Below are positions 15,552 to 24,288 of a DNA stretch of 42,063 nt, in pieces. The position numbers and the translations under genes were made by a program. The notes beneath the pieces are model-generated. The model made no database searches. It was not told where the DNA came from and was given only the letters and a program-made list of their open reading frames with translations. The stretch is from Paludibacteraceae bacterium (GTDB lineage: Bacteria > Bacteroidota > Bacteroidia > Bacteroidales > Paludibacteraceae), in NCBI GenBank assembly GCA_905233415.1, contig CAJOEX010000010.1, forward strand, positions 1 through 42,063. The letters run 5' to 3'. Position 1 is the first letter of the stretch. Every line of letters begins with the position of its first letter.

Positions 15552-16646
15552 ATGAAACTGCGTCTTCGTTTGGCTCTGGAATTGGAGCGTCTGCGCCGGA
15601 AGAATCTTAAGAAATTGCACCCGCTGCAGCAGTTGTTTTGGGAATGTACGTTACGCTGTAACGTGCATTGTTTGCATTGCGGCAGCGACTGCGTTTCGTC
15701 TGTCACGCAGCCCGATATGCCGATGGAGGATTTCCTCAAAGTGCTGGACGAAGAAGTTACACCGCATGTGAATCCGCGTGAGGTGTTGGTGATTATCTCC
15801 GGCGGCGAACCGACCATGCGCAAGGACCTTGCGGAAATAGGCCGCCAAATAAAGAAGCGCGGTTACCCGTGGGGAATGGTTTCCAACGGTCTGGCACTGA
15901 CTGAAGAGCGTTTTCATGAACTTCGTGAAGCCGGATTGCGCTCCATCGCCATCAGTCTGGACGGCTTGGAGGAAGACCATACTTGGGTGCGTCAGCATCC
16001 GATGGCGTTTGAAGGTGCATGCCGGGCAATCAAGCTTTGTGCCGCGGACAAGAAACTTACGTGGGATGTGGTGACCTGCGTCACGCGCCGCAGTATAGGG
16101 CACCTGGACCAAATCCGCGACCTGTTGGTGTCGCTTGGCGTAACGCATTGGCGCATCTTCGGCATTGACCCGATGGGTCGTGCGGCAAAAAATCCCGAAC
16201 TCATTCTTACGGACGACGAGTTCAAATACCTAATTAAATATATAAGCGACCAACGCGAGAAAGCGTTGGAGGATGCTGCCAACGGACGCACTCCTTTGCA
16301 TGTAACCTATTCCTGCGAAGGCTTCTTGGGCGACTATGAAGGCAAAGTGCGCAATTATCTCTATCAGTGTGCCGCCGGCATTTCTGTGGCGTCTGTGCTG
16401 ATTGACGGCAATATATCCGCCTGCACTTCCATTCGCGGCAAGTACTATCAGGGTAATATCTACCGCGACCACTTCTGGGATGTTTGGGAAAAAGGCTTCA
16501 AGCCGTACCGCGACCGCTCATGGATGAAGAAGATTGAGCCTTGCAATGACTGTGCGTTCTTCCGCTACTGCGAAGGCAACGGTATGCACCTGCGTCGTGA
16601 AGACGGCTCACTTATGCTTTGTCATTTGCACCGTTTGCAGCATTAG
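15552..16646 (+). CDS. Radical SAM/SPASM protein of an rSAM/lipoprotein system
   Basis: A 364-residue radical SAM enzyme. The cluster motif is C36-x3-C40-x2-C43 in RCNVHCLHCGSDC. ISGGEPTMRKDL near 82-93 is the SAM-binding GGEP block, and ISLDGLEEDH near 136-145 follows. The C-terminal third carries many cysteines (YQCAAG, SACTSIRGKYYQGNI, EPCNDCAFFRYCEGNG, LMLCHLH), the SPASM arrangement for extra iron-sulfur clusters seen in peptide-modifying enzymes. It lies after two small KYG lipoproteins and probably shares their promoter. It matches the TIGR04133-like group in layout; the reaction is unknown. Its last 35 bases overlap the end of rlmN on the other strand. Confidence 0.9.
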   Translation: MKLRLRLALELERLRRKNLKKLHPLQQLFWECTLRCNVHCLHCGSDCVSSVTQPDMPMEDFLKVLDEEVTPHVNPREVLVIISGGEPTMRKDLAEIGRQIKKRGYPWGMVSNGLALTEERFHELREAGLRSIAISLDGLEEDHTWVRQHPMAFEGACRAIKLCAADKKLTWDVVTCVTRRSIGHLDQIRDLLVSLGVTHWRIFGIDPMGRAAKNPELILTDDEFKYLIKYISDQREKALEDAANGRTPLHVTYSCEGFLGDYEGKVRNYLYQCAAGISVASVLIDGNISACTSIRGKYYQGNIYRDHFWDVWEKGFKPYRDRSWMKKIEPCNDCAFFRYCEGNGMHLRREDGSLMLCHLHRLQH

Positions 16647-17697
16647 TTTTCAAGGAATTAACCAATTGTCCGCACGCAGCAAGTATATCTTCGCCGCGTG
16701 AACGGCGTATGGTGGTAGTAATGCCGTTTTCCGTCAGGTAATCCCGAAACCACTCCATGGATTGGAGGCTGGAGGATTTGAAGATTTGAAGATTTGAAGA
16801 TTGGAAGATTGGAAGATTTGAAGATTCTTTTGCACTTTCATGGAAACGTATCAGGTTAATCCGGCAAGGCAAGCCTCGCAGCAGACGCAGCAGCTCTTTC
16901 GCATGTCTGGGCGTGTCATTTTGTCCGCCCCAACAGATGTACTCAAACGAAATGCGGCGCTGGTGTGACCAGTCATATTGTTTGAGCAGCGCCACAACAT
17001 CGCTAATCGGACACATCTTCTCGGCTGGCATGATTGCTTGTCTTTCGACGGCAAACGGATTGTGCAGCGATATGGCAAGATGGCATTGGGACTCCTCAAT
17101 AAAGCGTTTGAGACCTTTGATTATCCCGACAGAGGAAACTGTAATCCGTTTCGGGCTCCACGAACAGCCATAGTCGGCGGTCATGATTTCCAATGAGCGG
17201 AGCACGTTGTCAATATTGTCCATCGGTTCGCCTTCGCCCATATAAACGAGGTTGGTCAAACCGCCGGACACGAAGGCATCCACTTCAAATATCTGGTTAA
17301 GAATTTCGGCGGCAGACAGCTGGCCGTGGAAGCCGAGTGTGCCGGTCATGCAGAAACGGCAGCCCATTTTGCAGCCTGCCTGCGTCGAGACACACAGCGT
17401 TCCGCGGTCGTCTTCGGGAATATATACGGACTCGACAAACTGGTCTCCAACAGCAAACAGAAACTTTATAGTGCCATCCACAGAGTCTGCGTGGGTAACG
17501 GGCTCATGTCGCCCGATGGAGTAGGATGCTTTAAGTGCCTCACGACCTTTGAGCGAGATGTTGGTCATCTCGTCGAACGACCGCACACGGCGGACATAGA
17601 GCCATTCAGCTAACTGCTTGCCGGCAAACTTTGGCAAACCGGCAGACAGTGCCACCGTTTGCAGTTCAGACAATTGTTTTCCTAACAACACTTCCAT
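16612..17697 (-). CDS. rlmN: Dual-specificity 23S rRNA/tRNA adenine-C2 methyltransferase RlmN
   Basis: A 361-residue radical SAM methyltransferase that methylates C2 of adenosine in 23S rRNA and some tRNAs. The cluster motif CKMGCRFCMT near 107-116, GEGEPMDN near 153-160 and the C-terminal RRSRGEDILAACGQL near 334-348, which holds the second catalytic Cys, are all present. Between NLIRFHESAKE and MEWFRDYLTENG there is an added stretch of about 20 residues (SSNLPIFQSSNLQIFKSS) encoded by an 8-bp tandem repeat; the frame is kept. The start at 17697 (MEVLLGKQ) is chosen because an earlier in-frame TTG would lie inside the promoter. Confidence 0.94.
   Translation of the reverse strand: MEVLLGKQLSELQTVALSAGLPKFAGKQLAEWLYVRRVRSFDEMTNISLKGREALKASYSIGRHEPVTHADSVDGTIKFLFAVGDQFVESVYIPEDDRGTLCVSTQAGCKMGCRFCMTGTLGFHGQLSAAEILNQIFEVDAFVSGGLTNLVYMGEGEPMDNIDNVLRSLEIMTADYGCSWSPKRITVSSVGIIKGLKRFIEESQCHLAISLHNPFAVERQAIMPAEKMCPISDVVALLKQYDWSHQRRISFEYICWGGQNDTPRHAKELLRLLRGLPCRINLIRFHESAKESSNLPIFQSSNLQIFKSSSLQSMEWFRDYLTENGITTTIRRSRGEDILAACGQLVNSLKTNAANGANDKA
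16760..16827 (-). repeat. 8-bp tandem repeat inserted in frame in rlmN
   Basis: On the + strand the units read GAGGATTT, GAAGATTT, GAAGATTT, GAAGATTG, GAAGATTG, GAAGATTT, GAAGATTC, with a decayed flank before them. In the gene's sense they encode SSNLPIFQSSNLQIFK. The same peptide is encoded in the glycosyltransferase fusion at 35267. Confidence 0.92.
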
Positions 17698-17706
17698 AAT
17701 CGGGTG

Positions 17707-17738
17707 CAAAAGTACAAAAAAAAATGTATACGGACAAA
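17707..17738 (-). promoter_or_regulatory. Bacteroidota-type promoter for rlmN
   Basis: On the minus strand TTTG (17738-17735) and TACTTTTG (17714-17707), 20 bases apart. It ends 9 bases before the rlmN ATG, so the message has almost no leader. Confidence 0.83.
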
Positions 17739-17762
17739 TTTTTTAATAAAATTACAAATAAA

Positions 17763-17794
17763 TTTGCATAATTGGAAAAAAGGTTGTACCTTTG
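17763..17794 (+). promoter_or_regulatory. Bacteroidota-type promoter for TPR-ribH-lysC
   Basis: TTTG at 17763-17766 and TACCTTTG at 17787-17794, 20 bases apart. It is divergent from the rlmN promoter with 24 bases between the two -33 boxes. Confidence 0.87.
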
Positions 17795-17832
17795 CACGCT
17801 AATTTGTGAATATAGATAAAATATAAATAATT

Positions 17833-18510
17833 ATGGCAAAGAAAAATTTCAAAAAAGAGGACGAGCAACTGGAGAATGTAGGTGAAGCTCTGTCCACGAC
17901 AGGCCAGTGGATTGAAGACCACTCAAACCTGCTGACATGGTGCATTACCTGTATTGTAGTTGTTATCTTGGGCATTATTGCTATCAACAACTATGTAATC
18001 AAGCCTAAAGGTGTAGAGGCAAACAACGAAAACGCAAAAGCCGTTGTCTATTTCCAGAACGGTGATTTTGAGAAAGCCCTGAACGGTGATGACGCGGAAT
18101 GTATCGGTTTCGAGGAGATTGCAAACAGTTACAAACTCTATCGCCCAGGCAAACTGGCTGCTTTATATGCCGGTATATGCTATTATCAGTTGGGCGACAT
18201 GGAGAATGCTGCCAAGTATCTCAAGCGCTTCAAGGCAGACGATGTGAATATCGGTCCTGCTGCTCATCAGTTGTTAGGTGATGCGTATGTGGAACTGGAA
18301 GAGTACGGCAAAGCCGTTCGCGCTTTTGAAGCTGCTGCAAAGTCCGGTAATGACCTGATTGCTCCGATGAGCCTGAAGAAAACCGGTCTGGTTTATCTTG
18401 AAATGGGTGACAAACACGCTGCAAAGCACGCTTTTGAAACGATTAAGAGCGATTATCCCGGTTCGTCTGAAGCATCTGATATAGACAAATATATCGAAAT
18501 CGCACGCTAA
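17833..18510 (+). CDS. Membrane-anchored tetratricopeptide repeat protein
   Basis: A 225-residue protein with one membrane segment (about 34-55, [22 protein letters not shown]) after a basic and acidic cytoplasmic N-terminus. The outer part has TPR-like helices: [61 protein letters not shown] and [21 protein letters not shown]. The layout is like YfgM/BamD-like periplasmic adaptors, and a gene of this type often precedes ribH in this phylum. The exact partner is unknown. Its stop overlaps the ribH start (TAATG). Confidence 0.85.
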   Translation: MAKKNFKKEDEQLENVGEALSTTGQWIEDHSNLLTWCITCIVVVILGIIAINNYVIKPKGVEANNENAKAVVYFQNGDFEKALNGDDAECIGFEEIANSYKLYRPGKLAALYAGICYYQLGDMENAAKYLKRFKADDVNIGPAAHQLLGDAYVELEEYGKAVRAFEAAAKSGNDLIAPMSLKKTGLVYLEMGDKHAAKHAFETIKSDYPGSSEASDIDKYIEIAR

Positions 18511-18986
18511 TGACAACGGACTTGTCACGATATGATGCGACATCATTGCCTGGCGCTGACGTTCTGAAACGTCAGCGCTATGCTATTGTTGTTGCGGACT
18601 GGAACAGCGAAATTACGTTTGCCTTGGCACAAGGCGCCATAGACACATTTGTCAAACATGGCGTGAAAGAGGAGCATATTTCCGTGGTCCACGTGCCGGG
18701 AGCCGTCGAATTGACGTACGCCGCCGCAAAGCTGATGTTGCAACATCCTGATGCGATTATAGTTATCGGTTGTGTGATTCAAGGCGATACGCCGCATTTT
18801 GACTATGTGTGCCAAAGTGTGACTCAGGGCGTGGCAAGTTTGAATGCCAAAGGTGAGGTGCCGGTTGTGTTCTCTGTGCTGACAACGCTTGACAAGCAGC
18901 AGGCTTTAGACAGGGCAGGCGGAAAACTTGGCAATAAAGGTGTCGAAGGAGCTGTAACTGCCATCAGAATGGCGAATCTGATATGA
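18510..18986 (+). CDS. ribH: 6,7-dimethyl-8-ribityllumazine synthase RibH
   Basis: A 158-residue enzyme of riboflavin synthesis that condenses 5-amino-6-ribitylaminouracil with dihydroxybutanone phosphate. Conserved blocks are [11 protein letters not shown] near 26-36, [17 protein letters not shown] near 62-78, [17 protein letters not shown] near 87-103 with the catalytic His in PHFD, and [10 protein letters not shown] near 117-126. Length is normal. It overlaps lysC by 4 bases (ATGA). No FMN riboswitch is seen upstream. Confidence 0.96.
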   Translation: MTTDLSRYDATSLPGADVLKRQRYAIVVADWNSEITFALAQGAIDTFVKHGVKEEHISVVHVPGAVELTYAAAKLMLQHPDAIIVIGCVIQGDTPHFDYVCQSVTQGVASLNAKGEVPVVFSVLTTLDKQQALDRAGGKLGNKGVEGAVTAIRMANLI

Positions 18987-20221
18987 AAATCTACAAGTTT
19001 GGTGGTGCGTCAGTAAAGGATGCGGCGGGTGTGCGTAACGTCTGCAAAATTGTTGCGGGAGAATCGGACACGCTGGTTATTGTCGTTTCGGCAATGGGCA
19101 AGACCACCAATGCCTTTGAGCGTATCGTGAATGCACGCTGGGAAGGCCGACATGATGACGCTGTCATTGAGTATGACAAGATTCGCGCATATCACAGGCA
19201 GATTGCAGATGAACTCGGATTGACGGACTTGTTCAATAACGGCATTACTTCGCAAGATATCATTGATGGCGCAATTGTACCTGCCAACTACGATGAGTTT
19301 TATGACCAGGTCGTGTGCATGGGCGAGCTGTTCTCCAGCAAAATACTGAGTGCCTATCTCAGCAAATGCGGCATTGCGAACGAGTGGCTCAATATGCCGC
19401 AATTATTGATAACGGATAGTACGTTCCGCGAAGCAAAGGTTGATTATGACGAGTCGGCCAAGCGTATCCGCAACCGCATTTTCAACAGCAGGTCAAAGGT
19501 CTTTGTGGTTCAAGGATTTATAGCCGGAACCATAGAGGGTTATCACACCACTTTGGGCAGAGAGGGTAGTGATTACACCGCTGCGCTGATGGCGAACTTC
19601 TTGGACGCCGAATCGGTGACAATCTGGAAAGACGTGCCCGGAATCCTCAATGCCGATCCGCGGATAGTGGATGATACGGTGCTTATTCCGGAACTCAGTT
19701 ACCGTGAGGCGGTTGAGTTGGCGTATAGTGGTGCGCAGGTTATTCACCCGAAGAGTATCCGCCCTGTAGAAAACAAGAAAATTCCTTTATTTGTCAAGCC
19801 GTTTGGTAATCCCGCGGCAACAGGCTCGATTATTTGTGAAACCGAGCGTAAAGTGGATGTGCCGGTGTATATCTGGCGCAAGAACCAACTGCTGATTACA
19901 ATGCGTGCAAAGGACTTTTCCTTTATTTTGGAGGATAGCCTGAGCCATATATTTGACATTATCAAGCGTCACCGGCTGAAAGTGTCTTTAATACAATCAT
20001 CCGCGGTGACCATTTCCGTATGTGTGGACAAGACCCGCTATGTGACGAATGCCATAGCGGAATTAAGCGAAGCGTATGTAGTTACGTATAATGAGAATTT
20101 GAGCCTGTTGACAATTCGCGGAACAACCCCTGAGATTCTCCGTAAAGAGCAGGAAGGACGGTCAATTATGCTGACCCAAAAGACCCGTCGCACAGCACGA
20201 TTGGTGATTAAGGATGAATGA
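18983..20221 (+). CDS. lysC: Aspartate kinase
   Basis: A 412-residue monofunctional aspartate kinase, the first step of lysine, threonine and methionine synthesis. KFGGASVKD near 4-12 is the family signature, [16 protein letters not shown] near 190-205 binds aspartate and ATP, and [12 protein letters not shown] near 217-228 is also typical. The C-terminal 120 residues form the regulatory ACT region ([15 protein letters not shown] near 353). No homoserine dehydrogenase domain follows, unlike the fused ThrA of this phylum, so this is likely the separate, lysine-responsive isoenzyme; that is inference. Confidence 0.95.
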   Translation: MKIYKFGGASVKDAAGVRNVCKIVAGESDTLVIVVSAMGKTTNAFERIVNARWEGRHDDAVIEYDKIRAYHRQIADELGLTDLFNNGITSQDIIDGAIVPANYDEFYDQVVCMGELFSSKILSAYLSKCGIANEWLNMPQLLITDSTFREAKVDYDESAKRIRNRIFNSRSKVFVVQGFIAGTIEGYHTTLGREGSDYTAALMANFLDAESVTIWKDVPGILNADPRIVDDTVLIPELSYREAVELAYSGAQVIHPKSIRPVENKKIPLFVKPFGNPAATGSIICETERKVDVPVYIWRKNQLLITMRAKDFSFILEDSLSHIFDIIKRHRLKVSLIQSSAVTISVCVDKTRYVTNAIAELSEAYVVTYNENLSLLTIRGTTPEILRKEQEGRSIMLTQKTRRTARLVIKDE

Positions 20222-20255
20222 CAAATTGTAAATGCGAAAATGAGTAAATAATATC

Positions 20256-21368
20256 ATGGATAACACGTTACAAAACTATTTTACCGTTACTTATTGGAAA
20301 GAATTGGGAATTGCCTTTTTCAAGGCAATGAAAACCAAAAAGTTCTGGAAAGAACTGGTACTGATGACGTTGGGCATGATTTTCGGTGCTGCCGCCGTGT
20401 ATTATTTCCTGATGCCGAGTCACCTGATTGTAGGTACCATTTCCGGTTTGAGTATCGTTATCAATACGGTGCTGGGCGGTACACCGGATACTTTGTCCTA
20501 TTGGGTGATGGGAATCAATGCGTTTCTGTTGCTGCTGGCTTTTTTGCTTATTGGAAACGAATTTGGAGCGAAGACCGTCTATACGGCAATGATTCTTGGT
20601 CCGTTGATTCAGTTGTGGGACCGCGTATATCCTTATACGAACTTTACGCACCGTGTAATTGAAAATCCGGACATCCTGGCGCAAGTACAAGTCGGTGAAA
20701 CCGTTTTGGATTTGAACGGTAATCCGTATATTCTCAACCGTGCGGGAGAACTGTTGGAACAGGTGAAATCGTCTGTGATGGCTGCCGGATTAGGAACCGG
20801 TGACGTGTGGTTTGACCTTGTGTGCTTCGTATTCCTTCTTTCGGCATGTCAGGCATTGGAGTTCCGCATAAACGCTTCAACCGGTGGTCTGGATATCCTT
20901 GCCAAGATTATTAACAAGTATTTGCACTTTGACATAGGTGCGTCGGTTAGTATCGGCGGTGCGATGATTTGCTGTTCGGCATTTCTGATTAACGATTTCC
21001 GGATGGTGGTAATCGGTTTGATAGGAACATGGATAAACGGCTTGGTAATTAACCACTTTACGGATGCATTTAATCGTCGCAAACGGGTTTGCATTATATC
21101 CAAAGACCATGCTATTATCCGCCGCTATATCATTTATACCTTGCTACGCGGTTGCTCACTGTATCAGGTGCGCGGAGGGTATTCCGGTGAAGAAAAAGTA
21201 GAAATTCAGGTTTTGCTGACACAGGATGAGTTTGCGCAATTGATGGATTACATCCGTTCTAATAATATCAAGGCGTTTATCACTGCAGGAAACTGTTCGG
21301 AGGTCTATGGCTTGTGGTTCAAGCACAAAAAACACCACGGTCAGATTGAAATTGTGAATGAAGAATAA
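20256..21368 (+). CDS. YitT family membrane protein (DUF2179)
   Basis: A 370-residue membrane protein with about five to six hydrophobic segments in the first 270 residues (for example LVLMTLGMIFGAAAVYYFLM near 29-48 and MGINAFLLLLAFLLIGNEFG near 85-104). A STGGLDILAKIINKY block near 208-222 is typical of YitT proteins, and a soluble C-terminal DUF2179 domain begins near 278 (KRVCIISKDHAIIRRYII). The first 30 residues are an extension seen in some members. Function is not established for the family; some members have been linked to transport. It lies 34 bases after lysC and ends just before a terminator. Confidence 0.87.
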   Translation: MDNTLQNYFTVTYWKELGIAFFKAMKTKKFWKELVLMTLGMIFGAAAVYYFLMPSHLIVGTISGLSIVINTVLGGTPDTLSYWVMGINAFLLLLAFLLIGNEFGAKTVYTAMILGPLIQLWDRVYPYTNFTHRVIENPDILAQVQVGETVLDLNGNPYILNRAGELLEQVKSSVMAAGLGTGDVWFDLVCFVFLLSACQALEFRINASTGGLDILAKIINKYLHFDIGASVSIGGAMICCSAFLINDFRMVVIGLIGTWINGLVINHFTDAFNRRKRVCIISKDHAIIRRYIIYTLLRGCSLYQVRGGYSGEEKVEIQVLLTQDEFAQLMDYIRSNNIKAFITAGNCSEVYGLWFKHKKHHGQIEIVNEE

Positions 21369-21375
21369 ATAAATT

Positions 21376-21392
21376 GCCTCGCTCTGCGGGGC
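21376..21392. terminator. Hairpin terminator between convergent genes
   Basis: GCCTCGC, loop TCT, GCGGGGC form a 7-bp stem with one G-T pair, followed by a T-rich stretch. On the other strand it is preceded by AATAAAAT-type sequence, so it can serve both the YitT gene and rsmD, which end 8 and 5 bases away. Confidence 0.7.
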
Positions 21393-21396
21393 GATT

Positions 21397-21927
21397 TTAT
21401 TGAAAAAAGGTGAAGTTGACACTTCCGTATGTTCGTTGCTCAACGAAATGCGGATGGTCACTGAAATCATCCGCTTTGCTGTGCTCCAGCACGAATAATC
21501 CGTCCTCTTTCAGCAGTTCGTGATTAAAAATCAGGTCCGGCAGTTCCGGTAGCCGTTCCAGCGCATAAGGCGGATCTGCATAGATGAAGTCGTACTTTAT
21601 CCGGCAGGCGTTAATGAAGCGGAAAACATCGCCGCGGATAACGGTCAGGTTATGGATTCCTAATCGTTTGCAAGTATTGATAATAAAGTTCTGCTGTACG
21701 TGCGCCAGTTCAACGGCTGTCACTTCCCGTGCGCCCCGAGAGACAAATTCCAGACCAATCCCGCCTGTGCCGGCAAACAAATCCAACACATCAATTCCCT
21801 CAAAATCCATGCGGTTATTGAGCAGATTGAACAGGCTTTCCTTGGCAAAGTCAGTAGTTGGCCGTGCGGTGATATTTTTAGGGGGCGACAAACGCCGCCC
21901 CCTGTATTTTCCTGAAATGATTCTCAT
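21397..21927 (-). CDS. rsmD: 16S rRNA (guanine(966)-N(2))-methyltransferase RsmD
   Basis: A 176-residue class I methyltransferase. RIISGKYRGRRL at 2-13 and RPTTDFAKESLFNLL near 22-36 are RsmD signatures. The SAM motif is VLDLFAGTGGIGLE near 48-61 and the catalytic motif is DPPY near 118-121. It methylates N2 of a guanine in the small-subunit rRNA. Its ATG shares one base with the stop of the upstream gene, so the two are coupled. Confidence 0.95.
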   Translation of the reverse strand: MRIISGKYRGRRLSPPKNITARPTTDFAKESLFNLLNNRMDFEGIDVLDLFAGTGGIGLEFVSRGAREVTAVELAHVQQNFIINTCKRLGIHNLTVIRGDVFRFINACRIKYDFIYADPPYALERLPELPDLIFNHELLKEDGLFVLEHSKADDFSDHPHFVEQRTYGSVNFTFFQ

Positions 21928-22682
21928 TATTCCCAGTTACCTGCGTTATTGTTCGGTGCATAGATATCACCAATCTTTAGACCGGGGAAGTGGTCCAACT
22001 TGACTTCTTTGTCAATGAGGTTCACTAACTCCTGTTCGTTCAAGTCGCTTAGATACATCGTAAACGGAGCACGAGCCTCAAGCAGCGGAACACGGATTCC
22101 TTGCGAGGTTGTATAATCGTTATTCACTTCAACCTCAAAGCGTTGGCCGTTCGAGAAAGGAACTTCGATAATCTGTGCAATATTTTCAGCGTTGTACTCT
22201 CCTTTGTACAATGTCTCAATCATGTTCTTGCAGATGGTATCGCGGCGGAAGCCTTTCAGACCTTTGGAAATAACCTCTTTGTCATTTTCCCAAACATATG
22301 CGTAGAGTTCGTCTTCACTGGCGAACTGTTGTTTGCCGCGTTTGGCTTTTGCTTTGGCCTGATCAAGAATCTTTACGGCTTTATGCTCGGTCAGACCAGC
22401 CTCTAATTGCTTGTCCGTCAATGCACCTTCTTTCAATACCTCTTTTTTTGGTACATTACGCAGGAACAGTACCAGTGAGTCAAGGTCTGCCGTATAGCGG
22501 CCGTTAACGTGATGGAACTCAACCTCTGCCGTACGGAGGGCAATCAGATTTTTGACTACGTGTGTCTCGCGCTCGGCACGAGTCTCTTCAAAGCGAATAG
22601 GAGTAACAACACTCATCACGCAGAAATATGCCAGCGCACAGCTTGCAATACCTAATAGAATACGATAAATAAGTTTATTCAT
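21927..22682 (-). CDS. Membrane-anchored protein of unknown function upstream of rsmD
   Basis: A 251-residue protein I do not recognise as a named family. It has one N-terminal membrane anchor (about 5-25, IYRILLGIASCALAYFCVMSV) and an extracytoplasmic part. The stretch RTAEVEFHHVNGRYTADLDSLV near 50-71 resembles the segment after the helix in pseudopilin-like proteins, where a Gly-Arg-Tyr-Thr turn is followed by Asp/Leu. A Lys/Ala-rich charged region follows near 102-121. It is transcribed from its own divergent promoter and coupled to rsmD. A structural or assembly role at the inner membrane is possible but unsupported. Confidence 0.8.
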   Translation of the reverse strand: MNKLIYRILLGIASCALAYFCVMSVVTPIRFEETRAERETHVVKNLIALRTAEVEFHHVNGRYTADLDSLVLFLRNVPKKEVLKEGALTDKQLEAGLTEHKAVKILDQAKAKAKRGKQQFASEDELYAYVWENDKEVISKGLKGFRRDTICKNMIETLYKGEYNAENIAQIIEVPFSNGQRFEVEVNNDYTTSQGIRVPLLEARAPFTMYLSDLNEQELVNLIDKEVKLDHFPGLKIGDIYAPNNNAGNWE

Positions 22683-22731
22683 TTTATGGTATAATTTTTG
22701 TTAGCGTTAATAAAAATCACATAAATCGCTG

Positions 22732-22763
22732 CAAAATTACAAAAAGTTTTTTATATGTGCAAA
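22732..22763 (-). promoter_or_regulatory. Bacteroidota-type promoter for the anchor protein-rsmD unit
   Basis: On the minus strand TTTG (22763-22760) and TAATTTTG (22739-22732), 20 bases apart. It interleaves with the divergent promoter of the RelA/SpoT gene. Confidence 0.78.
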
Positions 22764-22771
22764 TTTTTTTG

Positions 22772-22779
22772 TACTTTTG
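22772..22779 (+). promoter_or_regulatory. -7 box for the RelA/SpoT-like gene
   Basis: TACTTTTG followed by CACG is a good -7 box. The expected -33 region (near 22748) is only a T-run, so the promoter may be weaker or activator-dependent. Its position puts the true start of the gene at 22824 and not at the in-frame ATG at 22755. Confidence 0.6.
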
Positions 22780-22823
22780 CACGAAAATTTCAAATTATCA
22801 ATCATTCAAATCCCCAAATTCTT

Positions 22824-24272
22824 ATGGCAGACAGTAACAAAGTACTATATGACATTCTGAACGAGCGACTCGAATTGCTCCGTCAATTGGACGCTGAAGG
22901 TGATTCGGACCGTCGTAGGCATATCGCCCGCGAAACAGCGGAGTTACACGCTAAACTGGCTCACCGGCTCGGTTTGTATCAGATTAAGACCGAGATGGAG
23001 GACCTTGCACTCAAGTTCACCAATTATGACCTATATAAATATATCGCGCACGCGTTGAATGAAAAAAAGTCCGAGCGCGATGCCTATATTGAGGAGTTTA
23101 TCGGACCTATTCGTGAAAAACTGACCAAAGAGGGCTTTACATTCACTATTAAAGGTCGTCCGAAGTCCATTCACTCCATCGCCCATAAGATGGAAGTACA
23201 GCATTGTGACATTGACCGTATTTATGATCTCTTTGCCATTCGTATCATTCTTGATTCGCCGTTGGAAAAAGAGAAGTCCGACTGCTGGCAGGTTTATTCA
23301 CTAATCACAGATGTATTCCAACCGAATCCGAAACGTTTGCGTGACTGGCTGTCTGTGCCGAAGGAGAATGGTTACGAGAGCTTGCATACAACTGTTCTCG
23401 GTCCTGATAACAAGTGGGTTGAAGTCCAAATTCGAACCCGCCGGATGGATGAAGTGGCAGAGAAGGGCGTAGCAGCTCATTGGGCGTACAAAGGTGTGAA
23501 TGCAGGTGCCACCAATATTGCTCCCAATGCTGTTTATGTCTTTACTCCGACCGGTGATTTGCGTCGTTTCCCGGCAGGTGCAACGGTACTTGATTTCGCA
23601 TTCTCCGTCCATTCGGAAGTCGGTTGCCACTGTATAGGCGGCCGTATCCGCAATCAGAATGTACCTATCCGTCAGAAACTTGAGAATGGAGACCAGGTTG
23701 AGATTCTCACTTCGCCGAACCAGCATCCCAATCAGGACTGGCTTAATGTCGTTGTGACTACCAAGGCGAAGAACAAGATTCGGCAGGCACTCAAAGAGAT
23801 TGAGTACAAGTATGCTGCTGAAGGACGTGAACTGTTTGAGCGTCGCTTTAAGAACTGGAAGATTGATTACGATGAGGGACAAGTCTCCAAACTGGCGTCC
23901 AAACTTGGTTATAAAGCGGTTTCAGACATGTTCCAGTCTTTGGCGCAGGGTAGGGAAGATGTTTTGCATCTGCGTGACGCTTTCCTGCAATTGGACGAAC
24001 AACCGACAGTAGTGCATACGGAGAAAACGGAATATGTGCCGAATGATACTGCCGGTTTGGCGTTAGAAGTGGATATGAATGTCAAGAATGTGGATTACAA
24101 TCTGGCGACATGTTGCTCTCCGAAACCGGGAGACCCGATATTTGCATTTATCAGTGTGACCAAGGGTATTCGCATTCACCGCTGTGACTGTTCAAATGCG
24201 GAAAATATGCGCGAACGCTATCCCTACCGCGTTCTCCCTGCCCGCTGGGCGAGAAAGACTGAAAAATTGTAG
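22824..24272 (+). CDS. RelA/SpoT-family (p)ppGpp synthetase lacking HD and ACT domains
   Basis: A 482-residue protein, against about 730 for full Rel/SpoT. It begins with AELHAKLAHRLGLYQIKTEMEDLA near 39-62, which in full-length members is the end of the HD hydrolase region, so the HD motif and its metal ligands are absent. The synthetase domain is intact: KGRPKSIHSIAHKM near 110-123, YDLFAIRIIL near 135-144, PKENGYESLHTTV near 173-185 and VEVQIRT near 195-201. A TGS domain follows (VYVFTPTGDLRRFPAGAT near 238-255), then a helical part and the conserved-cysteine block TCCSPKPGDPIF near 428. The chain stops where the ACT/RRM domain would begin. It probably makes (p)ppGpp without degrading it; this is inference. 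Confidence 0.9.
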   Translation: MADSNKVLYDILNERLELLRQLDAEGDSDRRRHIARETAELHAKLAHRLGLYQIKTEMEDLALKFTNYDLYKYIAHALNEKKSERDAYIEEFIGPIREKLTKEGFTFTIKGRPKSIHSIAHKMEVQHCDIDRIYDLFAIRIILDSPLEKEKSDCWQVYSLITDVFQPNPKRLRDWLSVPKENGYESLHTTVLGPDNKWVEVQIRTRRMDEVAEKGVAAHWAYKGVNAGATNIAPNAVYVFTPTGDLRRFPAGATVLDFAFSVHSEVGCHCIGGRIRNQNVPIRQKLENGDQVEILTSPNQHPNQDWLNVVVTTKAKNKIRQALKEIEYKYAAEGRELFERRFKNWKIDYDEGQVSKLASKLGYKAVSDMFQSLAQGREDVLHLRDAFLQLDEQPTVVHTEKTEYVPNDTAGLALEVDMNVKNVDYNLATCCSPKPGDPIFAFISVTKGIRIHRCDCSNAENMRERYPYRVLPARWARKTEKL

Positions 24273-24288
24273 AACCTATGCAGCCAGT

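Noticed and set aside
22755..22823. Longer N-terminus for the RelA/SpoT-like protein
   Set aside because: The extension would start upstream of the TACTTTTG box and has no HD-domain sequence.
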